Origin: Aquabacter sp. L1I39
GTDB taxonomy: Bacteria > Pseudomonadota > Alphaproteobacteria > Rhizobiales > Xanthobacteraceae
Direction: 5' to 3'
DNA length: 64,000 bases
Assembly: GCF_017742835.1 (NCBI RefSeq)
Contig: NZ_CP072392.1
Span: 3,681,695-3,745,694 of the forward strand
The notes beneath the pieces are model-generated. The model had not been told where the DNA came from. It worked only from the letters and a program-made list of their open reading frames with translations, and did no database searches. Positions 27,930 to 35,847 of this stretch are shown here, one piece after another (positions within the stretch are counted from its first letter, which is position 1; every line of letters starts with the position of its first letter). Made by a program: the position numbers and the translations under genes.

Positions 27930-28030
27930 GGCGCTGGCGCGTCTTTGTTCTCCGTGGGCGCGTCTTTGTCCGCCGCAGACGCGTGGCGCAGGACGGCGGC
28001 GATGATATTGTCGCCCCAGGGAGGATGCGC

Positions 28031-28864
28031 ATGCTCAAGTCTGTCACGCTTCCGGGGGGAGAACAGGTGCCCGCGCTTGGCCAGGGCACCTGGTTCATGG
28101 GCGAGACGCCGGCCCGCCGACGTGCGGAGATTGACGCCCTGCGCCTCGGCATCGAACTCGGCGCGAGGCTGGTGGACACCGCCGAGATGTATGGCGAGGG
28201 CCTGACCGAGGACCTGGTGGGCGAGGCGCTGCAGGGCTATCGCGACCGGGCCTTCCTGGTGAGCAAGGTCTATCCCCACAATGCCAGCCGCAAGGGCGTG
28301 GTGGCTGCCTGCGAGCGGTCGCTGGCCCGCCTGAAGACGGACCGGCTGGACCTCTATCTCCTGCACTGGCGGGGCAGCCATCCGTTCGCGGAGACCATCG
28401 CCGGCTTCGAGGCCCTCCAGGCGGCGGGCAAGATCCGCCACTGGGGCGTGAGCAATCTCGATCCCGACGACATGGAGGAATTGCTGGCGGCCGGGGGTGG
28501 GGCCTGCGCCGTCAACCAGATCCTCTACAATCCGAGCCGGCGCGGCCCGGAATTCGACCTCATGCCGATGCTGGCCCGCCAGGGCATCCCGGTGATGGCC
28601 TATAGCCCAATCGAGCAGGGGCGCCTGTCCCGCTCCGGGGCCTTGGGCCTTGTGGCGACGAAGTACGGCGTGGATCCGTTCCAGGTGGCGCTCGCCTGGG
28701 TCATGCGCCGACCGGACGTGATCGCCATCCCCAAGGCGAGCCGCGAGGCCCATGTGCGCGCGAACGTGGCGGCGGCGGGCCTCGTCCTCGACGCGCAGGA
28801 CCTGGCGCTGATCGATGCCGACTTCCCCCCGCCCACGCGGCCGCGGGCGCTGGAGATGCTGTAA
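28031..28864 (+). CDS. Aldo/keto reductase
   Basis: This 277-residue NADPH-dependent (beta/alpha)8 oxidoreductase has the complete catalytic tetrad: Asp and Tyr in VDTAEMYGEG, Lys in LVSKVYP, and His in YLLHWRG. The cofactor region near AIPKASREAHVRANV is typical. It resembles the AKR5/YvgN-type general carbonyl reductases; the substrate is unknown. The ATG at 28031 has GGGAGG six bases upstream, and another ATG two codons earlier is less well placed. It stands alone after the GH18 terminator and converges with the small membrane protein gene, 6 bases away. Confidence 0.9.
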   Translation: MLKSVTLPGGEQVPALGQGTWFMGETPARRRAEIDALRLGIELGARLVDTAEMYGEGLTEDLVGEALQGYRDRAFLVSKVYPHNASRKGVVAACERSLARLKTDRLDLYLLHWRGSHPFAETIAGFEALQAAGKIRHWGVSNLDPDDMEELLAAGGGACAVNQILYNPSRRGPEFDLMPMLARQGIPVMAYSPIEQGRLSRSGALGLVATKYGVDPFQVALAWVMRRPDVIAIPKASREAHVRANVAAAGLVLDAQDLALIDADFPPPTRPRALEML

Positions 28865-28870
28865 GCCCGC

Positions 28871-29140
28871 TCAGCGGTTGAAGAGCGTGTAGGCAAGGCC
28901 CACGAACAGGGCAATGACGAGCCAGAAGGCGATGGACGTGAGGGTCTCGCGCGTGCGCCCCCGCGACATGCGGACCACGCCGGACCCGATCACCAGGGCC
29001 AGCGCACCGAGGGCCAGGAGGCTGGCGAAGGCGTCCAGCCGCATACCGGCAATGGTGCCTTCGTCGTGCCGCAGGATGAGCGCGACCACGCCCACCGCGA
29101 GGCCGATCAAAACCGCTTGAAGAAGGCGCGACCTGCTCAA
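28871..29140 (-). CDS. Small two/three-span membrane protein resembling the anchor of TIGR02281 aspartic proteases
   Basis: This 89-residue hydrophobic protein has segments LLQAVLIGLAVGVVALIL, SLLALGALALVIGSGVV and FWLVIALFVGLAYTLF. The pattern matches the N-terminal membrane anchor of the clan AA aspartic proteases (TIGR02281) that often follow a DUF1289 gene and cobS in Rhizobiales. Here the reading frame stops right after the last segment, and no protease domain (D-T/S-G motif) follows before the convergent aldo/keto reductase gene. It is either a truncated relic or an independent small membrane protein. Confidence 0.65.
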   Translation of the reverse strand: MSRSRLLQAVLIGLAVGVVALILRHDEGTIAGMRLDAFASLLALGALALVIGSGVVRMSRGRTRETLTSIAFWLVIALFVGLAYTLFNR

Positions 29141-29173
29141 AATGTCACCTCCCGTGAACCAAGCTCCGCAGCC

Positions 29174-29380
29174 TTAATCCTCGAACGCGGCGGGCCGTTC
29201 CCGCCGCAGCCATTCCAGCCGGCCGGGCAGCGCCGCCATCACCGCCTTGCGCCGCTGAGGCGAAAGGCCGGCCCAGGCCCCGATCTCCTGCAAGGTGCGT
29301 CCGCAGCCGATGCACAGCCCGCTCGCCGGATCGACGACGCAGACCTTGATGCAGGGCGTTTCCATGGCGGTGCCGGTCAT
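29174..29380 (-). CDS. DUF1289 (Fe-S-cluster-like Cys) protein
   Basis: This 68-residue protein has the DUF1289 pattern CIKVCVVDPASGLCIGCGRT and a conserved E-I-x-x-W around EIGAWAGLSP. The four Cys residues suggest metal or Fe-S binding; the function is unknown. The ATG at 29380 follows a GAGG by five bases and lies 7 bases past the cobS stop, so it is co-transcribed with cobS. A second in-frame ATG at 29365 is possible. Confidence 0.85.
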   Translation of the reverse strand: MTGTAMETPCIKVCVVDPASGLCIGCGRTLQEIGAWAGLSPQRRKAVMAALPGRLEWLRRERPAAFED

Positions 29381-29387
29381 CTGGACC

Positions 29388-30188
29388 TCAGCGGAACGAG
29401 GCGAACATGAGGAGGCCGAGCAGGATAGCGATCTCGGCCACCTGCTGCGTGGCCCCCGCCACGTCTCCCGTCTGCCCACCGATCTTGGCGTTGGAGAGGC
29501 GCGAGATCACGAACAGGCACAGGACCGGCGCCACCAGCCCCACGGCCGCCGCGCGAATCCCCAGTGTCGGCACCAGGAGGAGGGCAACCAGGATAGCGGC
29601 GGATAGGCTCGCCGCGACGAACCCCTCCGGCCCGGGCCGCCCCGCCGCAGTGGACGCGCCGTCGGCGCGGGCGGGATCGAGAATCTCAAGCAAGGCGATG
29701 CCCGCCGCCCGGGACGCCGCGCCGGCCGCGGCGAGAATCGCGATGGTGCGCCAGGGATCGGCCGCCAGAACGAGCGCATCGATGGCGCTGACCCGCAGAA
29801 GCAGGGACAGCACCAGCGCCGCCCCGCCGAACGTGCCGATTCGGCTGTCGCGCATGATTTCGAGGCGATGCGCCCGGTCCCGCCCGCCGCCGAACCCGTC
29901 CGCCGTGTCGGCGAGCCCGTCTTCGTGGAAGGCGCCGGTCATCAGGACCATGGCGGTCACCGCCAGTATGGAGGCCGGCAGGACCGGCAGATGGAACAGA
30001 ATGGCGAGCGCCAGAACGAGGCCGCCGAGGCCCCCGATCACCGCGCCCGCCAGCGGCACCGCATAGGCGATGCGCTTCAGGGAGGGCGCCGCGTGCGGCT
30101 CGGTTTCCTGCGGCAGGACCGGCAAGGGCAGGCGCGTATAGAAGCGCAGGGCGACCAGAAGGTCCTGGAGGATAGCGTGGTTCGTCAT
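29388..30188 (-). CDS. cobS: Adenosylcobinamide-GDP ribazoletransferase (cobalamin synthase)
   Basis: This integral membrane enzyme joins adenosylcobinamide-GDP and alpha-ribazole in the last steps of cobalamin biosynthesis. It is 266 residues with multiple hydrophobic segments. It has the family hallmark GAFHEDGLADTADGFGGG (metal/nucleotide binding), plus MRDSRIGTFGG and KIGGQTGDVAGATQQ near the C-terminus. The ATG at 30188 gives MTNHAILQDLLVALRFYTRLP, the normal start. It leads the DUF1289 and small-membrane-protein genes and diverges from yajC. I looked for a cobalamin riboswitch in the 5' region and see no B12 box. Confidence 0.95.
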   Translation of the reverse strand: MTNHAILQDLLVALRFYTRLPLPVLPQETEPHAAPSLKRIAYAVPLAGAVIGGLGGLVLALAILFHLPVLPASILAVTAMVLMTGAFHEDGLADTADGFGGGRDRAHRLEIMRDSRIGTFGGAALVLSLLLRVSAIDALVLAADPWRTIAILAAAGAASRAAGIALLEILDPARADGASTAAGRPGPEGFVAASLSAAILVALLLVPTLGIRAAAVGLVAPVLCLFVISRLSNAKIGGQTGDVAGATQQVAEIAILLGLLMFASFR

Positions 30189-30292
30189 GCGCCTCGTGTC
30201 CGGTGCGGTCGCCCGCCTCCTGCCTGGGGAGCCTCCTTGGGACCCGCATTCGCGCTGAAGGTCAAGCGGGTGGGGAGAGGGCGAAGCCTTTG

Positions 30293-30321
30293 TTTGCATT
30301 CCCCGGCCGCGCCAGTATAGT
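30293..30321 (+). promoter_or_regulatory. Promoter of the yajC-secDF operon
   Basis: A TTTGCA -35 (30293-30298) and TATAGT -10 (30316-30321) are separated by 17 bases, with the predicted start about 60 bases before yajC. The next feature downstream is a GC-rich leader hairpin. Confidence 0.6.
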
Positions 30322-30332
30322 CCGGCCGCCTC

Positions 30333-30363
30333 GGTGCCCCCCGCTTGCGTGCGGGGAGGCGCC
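30333..30363 (+). promoter_or_regulatory. Leader hairpin before yajC
   Basis: GGTGCC-CCCCGC, a 6-base loop, then GCGGGG-a-GGCGCC form a 12-bp stem with one bulged A and one G-U pair. It lies in the 5' untranslated region between the promoter and the GAGG of yajC. No U-tract follows, so it is not a terminator; it could stabilise or regulate the mRNA. Confidence 0.4.
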
Positions 30364-30389
30364 TCACTCCAAGACGAACGAGGATGCTC

Positions 30390-30734
30390 ATGTTCATTAC
30401 GCCCGCTTATGCCCAGGGCGCTGCGGCCGCCGGCGGCGGGACCGACATGCTCATTCAGCTCGCCCCTTTCCTGCTGATCTTCGTGGTCATGTATTTCCTG
30501 ATTCTGCGCCCGCAGCAGAAGCGTGCCAAGGCGCACCAGGAGATGGTCAATTCGCTCCGCCGGGGCGACGTGGTCGTGACGGCTGGCGGTCTGGTGGGCA
30601 AGGTCGCCCGCGTCGTGGACGAGGCCGAAGTCGAGCTGCAGATCGCTGAGAATGTGAAGGTCCGCCAGCTTCGCTCGCAGATTTCCGTCGTGCGCTCGAA
30701 GGCCGAACCCGCCAAGGAAGAGACGCCCGCCTGA
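30390..30734 (+). CDS. yajC: Preprotein translocase subunit YajC
   Basis: This small single-span inner-membrane partner of SecDF has 114 residues. After a short periplasmic N-terminus ending in PAYAQG comes one membrane segment (APFLLIFVVMYFLIL), then the signature RPQQKRAKAHQEMVNSLRRGDVVVT and a cytoplasmic basic/acidic tail. The ATG at 30390 has GAGG at the right distance; the ATG at 30384 directly abuts that GAGG and is less likely. It is followed by secD after 20 bases. Confidence 0.95.
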   Translation: MFITPAYAQGAAAAGGGTDMLIQLAPFLLIFVVMYFLILRPQQKRAKAHQEMVNSLRRGDVVVTAGGLVGKVARVVDEAEVELQIAENVKVRQLRSQISVVRSKAEPAKEETPA

Positions 30735-30754
30735 GGCGTTGAGATCGCAAGACG

Positions 30755-32359
30755 ATGCTGCACTTCTCCCGGCTCAAGACGGTTCTGATCCTCGCGATCA
30801 CAGCCCTTGGCATCCTGTTCGCCCTGCCGAACGTCCTTCCCCCATCCGTTCTGGCGGTGCTGCCCCATTGGCTGGCGTCGAGCCGTGTCACGCTCGGCCT
30901 CGACCTGCAGGGCGGCTCGCACATCCTCCTGGAGGTGGATGGGGCGGCGCTTCGCAAGGAGCGGGCCGAGCAGGTCCGGGATGAAGTCCGCAAGATCCTG
31001 CGCGAGCAGAAGATCGGCTATACGGGCCTCGTCATCCGCGACACCATCGTTCAGTTCCGGCTGCGCGACCCGGCCGATTCCGCCAAGGCGGTGACCGAGC
31101 TGCGCAAGCTGGCGGCGCCCGTCAGCAATGCGCTGATGGGCGGCGGCACCGGCGAGATGGACCTCACCGTCTCCAGCTCCGCCGACGCCATCATCGTCTC
31201 GCTGACGGAAGCCGGTCTCAATGCCCGCATCCGCTCGGCGGTGGACCAGTCCATCGAGATCATCCGCCGCCGCATCGACCAGCTCGGCACGGTTGAGCCC
31301 AACATCCAGCGCCAGGGCGCGAACCGCATTCTGGTGCAGGTGCCCGGCCTCCAGGATCCCCAGCGCCTGAAAGCGCTGCTGGGCCAGACCGCCAAGCTCT
31401 CCTTCCGCATGGTCGACCAGTCCATGTCGCCCCAGATGGCGCTCGAGGGGCGCCCGCCGCCGGATTCGGAAGTGCTGCAGGGATCGGACGGCACGCCCTA
31501 TCTGATCGAGAAGCAGGTGCGCGTGTCGGGTGAGGATCTGGTGGATGCCCAGCCGGGCTTCGACCAGAATTCGCACCAGCCCATCGTCACCTTCCGCTTC
31601 AATTCCAACGGGGCCCGGCGCTTTGCCGCCACCACGCAGGATGCGGTCGGCCGCCCGTTCGCGATCGTGCTCGACAATCAGGTCATCTCGGCCCCCGTCA
31701 TCCGCGAGCCGATCCTGGGCGGTGCGGGCCAGATCTCCGGAAATTTCACTGTCCAGCAGGCCAATGACCTCGCCATCCTGCTGCGCGCCGGCGCGCTGCC
31801 TGCGCCGCTGAAGGTGGTGGAGGAGCGCACTGTCGGCCCGAGCCTCGGCGCGGATTCCATCGAGTCGGGCAAGATCGCGGCGTTCGTGGCCGCCGGCCTC
31901 GTGGCCGTCTTCATGCTCGCCGTCTACGGCCTGTTCGGCCTGTTCGCCCTGGTGGCCCTGGCGGTGCACATCACCTTGATGTTCGCGCTGCAATCCATCC
32001 TCGGCGCGACGCTGACCTTGCCTGGCATCGCCGGCGTGGTGCTCACCATCGGCATGGCGGTGGATTCCAACGTCGTGATCTTCGAGCGCATCCGCGACGA
32101 GGCGCGCGAAGGCCGCTCGGCCATTGCCGCCATCGACAAGGGCTTTGTTCACGCCCTCGGCACCATCCTGGATGCCAACATCACGTCGCTCGCCACCGGC
32201 GCGATCCTGTTCCTTCTGGGCGGATCGGGTCCCGTTCGGGGCTTCGCCGTCACCTATATTCTCGGCCTCCTGACCACCGTGTTCACCGCCTATACCCTGA
32301 CGCGCCTGATGATTGCGTGGTGGGTGAGGTGGCAGCGCCCGGCCAAGCTGCCCATCTGA
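30755..32359 (+). CDS. secD: Protein translocase subunit SecD
   Basis: This is the proton-motive-force-coupled accessory subunit of the Sec translocon. It has 534 residues. The N-terminal membrane segment is followed by LGLDLQGGSHILLEVD (periplasmic P1 domain start), a long periplasmic region, and then a block of about five membrane segments with GMAVDSNVVIFERIRDE and DANITSLATGAILF, which include the proton-path Asp. Length and order match single-gene alphaproteobacterial SecD. It lies between yajC and secF in one operon. Confidence 0.97.
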   Translation: MLHFSRLKTVLILAITALGILFALPNVLPPSVLAVLPHWLASSRVTLGLDLQGGSHILLEVDGAALRKERAEQVRDEVRKILREQKIGYTGLVIRDTIVQFRLRDPADSAKAVTELRKLAAPVSNALMGGGTGEMDLTVSSSADAIIVSLTEAGLNARIRSAVDQSIEIIRRRIDQLGTVEPNIQRQGANRILVQVPGLQDPQRLKALLGQTAKLSFRMVDQSMSPQMALEGRPPPDSEVLQGSDGTPYLIEKQVRVSGEDLVDAQPGFDQNSHQPIVTFRFNSNGARRFAATTQDAVGRPFAIVLDNQVISAPVIREPILGGAGQISGNFTVQQANDLAILLRAGALPAPLKVVEERTVGPSLGADSIESGKIAAFVAAGLVAVFMLAVYGLFGLFALVALAVHITLMFALQSILGATLTLPGIAGVVLTIGMAVDSNVVIFERIRDEAREGRSAIAAIDKGFVHALGTILDANITSLATGAILFLLGGSGPVRGFAVTYILGLLTTVFTAYTLTRLMIAWWVRWQRPAKLPI

Positions 32360-32369
32360 GGCGCCGCCC

Positions 32370-33443
32370 ATGCCCTTGATCGACTATATCCCGGCGCACA
32401 CCAACATCCGCTTCATGCGCCTGCGGCACTGGACGTTCCCGTTCTCCGCGGGAATCATGGTGTTGGCTGTCGTCTGCTTCGCCGTCTTCGGCTTCAATCT
32501 CGGCATCGACTTCCGCGGCGGCACGCTGGTGGAAGCCCAGACCAGCCAGCAGGCGGCCGACCTTGGCGCGCTGCGCGAGCATCTGGGCGACCTGGACCTG
32601 GGCGACGTGCAGATCCAGGAATTCGGCTCGCCCCGCGACGTGATGATCCGCGTCGGCCAGACCGGCGCGGACGATGCCGCCCAGCAGGCCATCGTGGCGA
32701 AGATTTCCGGCGCGCTCGGCGCGGACTACACCGTGCGCCGCGTGGAGACGGTGGGTCCGAGCGTCTCGGGCGAGCTGGTCCGCCAATCGGTCATTGCGCT
32801 GCTGCTCGGCGCCGTGGCGGTGCTGATCTATCTGTGGTTCCGCTTCGAGTGGCAGTTCGCGGTGGGCGCCATCGCGACCACAGCGCACGACGTGTTCGTG
32901 ACGCTGATGGTCTATTCGTTCCTTGGGATCGACTTCGACCTCACCTCCATCGCCGCCATCCTCACCATCATGGGCTATTCGCTCAACGATACGGTGGTGG
33001 TGTATGATCGTATCCGCGAGATGCTGCGCCGCTACAAGAAGATGCCTTTGCCGGAGATGCTCGACATCGCGGTGAACGCCACCTTCTCGCGCACCATCAT
33101 CGTCTCGCTGACCACCTTCTTCGCCTGTCTTGCCCTCTATTTCTTCGGGGGCGAGGTGCTGCGCGGCTTCTCGCTGGCCATGACGGTGGGCGTGGTGATC
33201 GGCACCTATTCCACCATCTTCGTCGCCGCGCCCATGCTCATCCATCTGGGCCTGCGGTCCTCGACGGTCGTGCCGGAGGCGGACAAGGACGCGGCGCCCG
33301 CGCCCGTCGTGGCGCCTGCGGATGTGGTTGAGGAGGCCGAGATCGTGCCTCCCGCCGCGCCCGCCACCCCCGGCGCCGGGAACCCGGCCCCCGCATCGCG
33401 GCGTTCCAGCAAGGGACGCCAGCGTCCGCGCCCAAAGGGCTGA
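32370..33443 (+). CDS. secF: Protein translocase subunit SecF
   Basis: This 357-residue inner-membrane partner of SecD has an N-terminal segment followed by FGFNLGIDFRGGTLVEAQT, a small periplasmic domain, and five membrane segments with IMGYSLNDTVVVYDRIRE and TIIVSLTTFFACL. The C-terminal 50 residues are rich in Ala, Pro and acidic residues and end in a basic SRRSSKGRQRPRPKG, typical of Rhizobiales SecF tails. It starts 10 bases after secD. Confidence 0.97.
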   Translation: MPLIDYIPAHTNIRFMRLRHWTFPFSAGIMVLAVVCFAVFGFNLGIDFRGGTLVEAQTSQQAADLGALREHLGDLDLGDVQIQEFGSPRDVMIRVGQTGADDAAQQAIVAKISGALGADYTVRRVETVGPSVSGELVRQSVIALLLGAVAVLIYLWFRFEWQFAVGAIATTAHDVFVTLMVYSFLGIDFDLTSIAAILTIMGYSLNDTVVVYDRIREMLRRYKKMPLPEMLDIAVNATFSRTIIVSLTTFFACLALYFFGGEVLRGFSLAMTVGVVIGTYSTIFVAAPMLIHLGLRSSTVVPEADKDAAPAPVVAPADVVEEAEIVPPAAPATPGAGNPAPASRRSSKGRQRPRPKG

Positions 33444-33453
33444 GGAGAAAATC

Positions 33454-33834
33454 ATGGTGGAGCGGCCGGAAACGCCATTCCTGCCCCGGCAGGTGTCGAT
33501 CGACGGCTATTCGGACCGCTTCTTCCATTTTGCCGGCATGTCCCACGCAGGGTCCATCACGGCCTTGCCATCCGGCGTGCGACCCTGGCGCCCCGAGCGC
33601 TTCGCAGACCTGGGCGCTGACGACCTTGCGGTGATCGTTGCCGAGGGCGGGGCGGTGGAATTGCTGCTGATCGGCACGGGCCGCGACCCCGCCCATCTGA
33701 AAGAACCGCTCAAGCAGGTGCTCCGCGATGCCGGTATCCGCTTCGAGCTGATGCCCACCCCCGCTGCCGCCTCCACCTATAATGTCCTGCTCGATGAAGG
33801 CCGGCGCGTAGGCGCCGCCTTGATCGCCGTGTGA
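33454..33834 (+). CDS. Mth938-like domain protein
   Basis: This 126-residue protein of the Mth938/DUF498 family, homologous to the mitochondrial complex I assembly factor NDUFAF3, contains IDGYSDRFFHFAGMSHAGS, LLLIGTGRDPAHLKEPLKQV and TPAAASTYNVLLDEGRRVGAA. The ATG at 33454 follows TGAGGAGAAAATC. Its place between secF and an NDUFAF6-like gene is conserved in many Rhizobiales. Biochemical activity is not established in bacteria. Confidence 0.87.
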   Translation: MVERPETPFLPRQVSIDGYSDRFFHFAGMSHAGSITALPSGVRPWRPERFADLGADDLAVIVAEGGAVELLLIGTGRDPAHLKEPLKQVLRDAGIRFELMPTPAAASTYNVLLDEGRRVGAALIAV

Positions 33835-33844
33835 GCGGCCTGTG

Positions 33845-34753
33845 ATGGCCGAGCCCGAGGCACCCCAGGCAGCTCCCACCCACGACGCGGCCTATGCCCA
33901 TTGCGGCGAGATGCTGCGCGCCCAGGACCGGGACCGTTTCCTCGCCACCTTGTTCGCCCCCGAGGCGGAGCGCCGCCATTTATGGGCGCTCTATGCCTTC
34001 AGCCAGGAGATCGCTCGCGTCCGGGAGGTGGTGCGCGAAGCCCTGCCCGGCGAGATGCGGCTGCAATGGTGGCGAGAGGTGATCGAGGGGCTGGGGCGGG
34101 GCGATGTGTCCGGCCATCCGGTGGCACTCGCCATCTGCGCCACCCTTGAGGCGAAGTCGCTTCCGCGTGGCGCGCTGCTCAACCTCATCGATGCCCGCAC
34201 CTTCGACCTTTATGACGACCCCATGCCGACTCTCAACGATTTGGAGGGCTATGCGGGTGAAACCGCATCGATCCTGATCCAGTTGGGGGCGCAGATCCTC
34301 ACCGGCCGCGCCCAGCCGGCGGTCGCTGAGGCCGCCGGGCATGCGGGCGTCGCCATCGCGCTCACGGGCCTGATGCGGGCCTTTCCGTTCCACGCCGCGC
34401 GCGGCCAGTGCTACCTGCCGCTGGACATGCTGCGTGCGCAGGGGATCGGCCGGGAGGAGGCGGTGGGCGGGATACCCTCGCCGGCTTTGGCCAAGGTGTT
34501 CTCGGAGCTGCGCGCCGTGGCAGCCGGGCATGTGCGGGCCGCGGTGCAGGGTCTCGGCGATGTGCCCCGCGACGCGCTGCCGGTCTTCCTGCCGCTGGCC
34601 CTTGTGCCGGGGGATTTGAAGGCCCTCGCCCGCGTGTCCGATCCCTTCAAGACGGTAGCGGGGACACCGCCTTTCCTGCGCCTGTGGACCATCTGGCGCG
34701 CCGCGCGGCGGGCGCGAGCGGGGCGTCCGCTGGTCAAGCCGCCGGCCGCGTGA
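33845..34753 (+). CDS. Squalene/phytoene synthase-like protein, NDUFAF6 type
   Basis: This 302-residue all-helical isoprenoid-synthase fold protein contains LWALYAFSQEIARVREVV, MRLQWWREVIEG, YAGETASILIQLGAQIL and HAARGQCYLPLDML. In true head-to-head prenyl synthases the first block carries Asp residues for Mg-diphosphate binding (DDxxD-like); here it reads EIARVREVV, so the active site looks lost. It therefore fits the non-catalytic group related to complex I assembly factor NDUFAF6, and its neighbour is an NDUFAF3-like gene. Its 3' end overlaps the convergent kinase-like gene by 20 bases. A GTG one codon earlier is an alternative start. Confidence 0.85.
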   Translation: MAEPEAPQAAPTHDAAYAHCGEMLRAQDRDRFLATLFAPEAERRHLWALYAFSQEIARVREVVREALPGEMRLQWWREVIEGLGRGDVSGHPVALAICATLEAKSLPRGALLNLIDARTFDLYDDPMPTLNDLEGYAGETASILIQLGAQILTGRAQPAVAEAAGHAGVAIALTGLMRAFPFHAARGQCYLPLDMLRAQGIGREEAVGGIPSPALAKVFSELRAVAAGHVRAAVQGLGDVPRDALPVFLPLALVPGDLKALARVSDPFKTVAGTPPFLRLWTIWRAARRARAGRPLVKPPAA

Positions 34754-35837
34754 TCCGGTCGGTGAGGTTGAGGCGGCCGCGCGCGATCTCGGCCACGGTT
34801 TCCTGAGTGGCCGGACTTCCCGCCAGTGCATCCAGCATTTCGATCTGATTGCGCGCCACCAGCAGCAGCAGGTCGTCGCGCACGGTGCCATCCGCCGCCC
34901 GGGGCAGGCGCTTGACGATCTGGAGATGGTCGAGGTGCGGCCGGTCGGGCAGCGCCTGCGCCAGATGGGCGCGCAGCGCCTCGACGTTCACCGGGGCGTC
35001 GGCTTCCACGAAAGCATAAAGGCCGACCTTGCCGCCCAGGGTCTGGAAGTCGGACATGTGCACATCCCGCACGCCGGGATAGGTCGCCAGCGCGGTCGCG
35101 ATGCGCGGTCCCACCTGCGTCACGCGCGGGCCACGCCCCTCCGTGTCCGAATAGGACATGAGGCGGCGGGTGACGAAGCGATAGACCTTCTTGCCGGTCG
35201 CCATCCAGATGCGCGCGAAAATGCTCTTGTGCGCCAGCACCTTGCGCTCGCGAGGCGTGAGCGCCTCCGGGCAATAGGTGCGCTTGTGCTTCAAGAGGTG
35301 GCGCACATCCTCATAGGCCAGCACCCGGCCGAGCCGCCAGCGGCGGCTGATGGGCAAAGCCAGCTGGAAGTCCATCAGCCACGCCTCGCCATCGGCGCCC
35401 CGCAGCCAATTCTGCTGCTTGGCGAGATCGTTATGGGCAAAGCCGGCGGCATGGAGGGTGCGCAGCGCCACCTTGGCGGAGCGAAAATAGTGCAAATCGC
35501 CGTGGGGGCGGGCGATCTGGAGCGGCACGCCTTCGATCCAGCCGCGCACCAGGAAACGATCGCCGACGGCGAGGAGGGGCGTGGTGACACCCGTGCGCGT
35601 CACCCGCTCCAGCGCCTTCACTTCGCCCGAGGCGAGGCGCCGGGCGATGAGGATGAACCAGGGGGAGACGGTATCCCACCGCCGGCGTACCGCCTCGTGG
35701 GGCGTCCCGCTGGCGTCGATCCAGGTTCCCCGTTCCACGGTCGAGAAAACGTCGCGCTTCAACACCGTGTCGACGGTGAAGCGGGACGGATCGGCATTGC
35801 GCTCGAGCGGCGGAACGGGACGGGACTGACGGGACAT
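34734..35837 (-). CDS. Protein-kinase-like protein with AMP-binding-C-like tail
   Basis: This 367-residue two-part protein has a compact RIO/lipopolysaccharide-kinase-like domain in residues about 20-190: the catalytic loop is HNDLAKQQNW (His135-Asn143) and the metal motif MDFQ at 156-158 replaces DFG. Residues about 250-345 resemble the C-terminal lid of acyl-CoA synthetases: VRDVHMSDFQTLGGKVGLYA and LPRAADGTVRDDLLLL. The catalytic lid Lys (usually G-K) is Thr here. The combination suggests a kinase linked to an acyl- or AMP-sensing lid without ligase activity. The gene is convergent with and overlaps the NDUFAF6-like gene and lies 10 bases past trmFO. Confidence 0.75.
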   Translation of the reverse strand: MSRQSRPVPPLERNADPSRFTVDTVLKRDVFSTVERGTWIDASGTPHEAVRRRWDTVSPWFILIARRLASGEVKALERVTRTGVTTPLLAVGDRFLVRGWIEGVPLQIARPHGDLHYFRSAKVALRTLHAAGFAHNDLAKQQNWLRGADGEAWLMDFQLALPISRRWRLGRVLAYEDVRHLLKHKRTYCPEALTPRERKVLAHKSIFARIWMATGKKVYRFVTRRLMSYSDTEGRGPRVTQVGPRIATALATYPGVRDVHMSDFQTLGGKVGLYAFVEADAPVNVEALRAHLAQALPDRPHLDHLQIVKRLPRAADGTVRDDLLLLVARNQIEMLDALAGSPATQETVAEIARGRLNLTDRITRPAA

Positions 35838-35847
35838 GACGCGCGTC

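Noticed and set aside
25703..28753. A 1,016-codon open frame on the minus strand opposite the GH18 gene and the aldo/keto reductase gene
   Set aside because: It mirrors the third-position GC bias of two well-supported genes, crosses a strong terminator and has only low-complexity Gly/His/Arg-rich product.
30189..30389. Possible cobalamin riboswitch between cobS and yajC
   Set aside because: No B12 box or the conserved adjacent GCCACTG-type element on the cobS strand; the region is short and holds the yajC promoter.
30455..32371. A 638-codon minus-strand frame opposite yajC-secD
   Set aside because: Antisense shadow of secD: it consists mainly of Arg, Gly, His and Asp with no motif, and secD is certain.
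33845..34753. Functional phytoene or squalene synthase gene
   Set aside because: The first Asp-rich metal motif is absent, no other terpenoid gene is near, and the context is Sec and complex I assembly-like genes.
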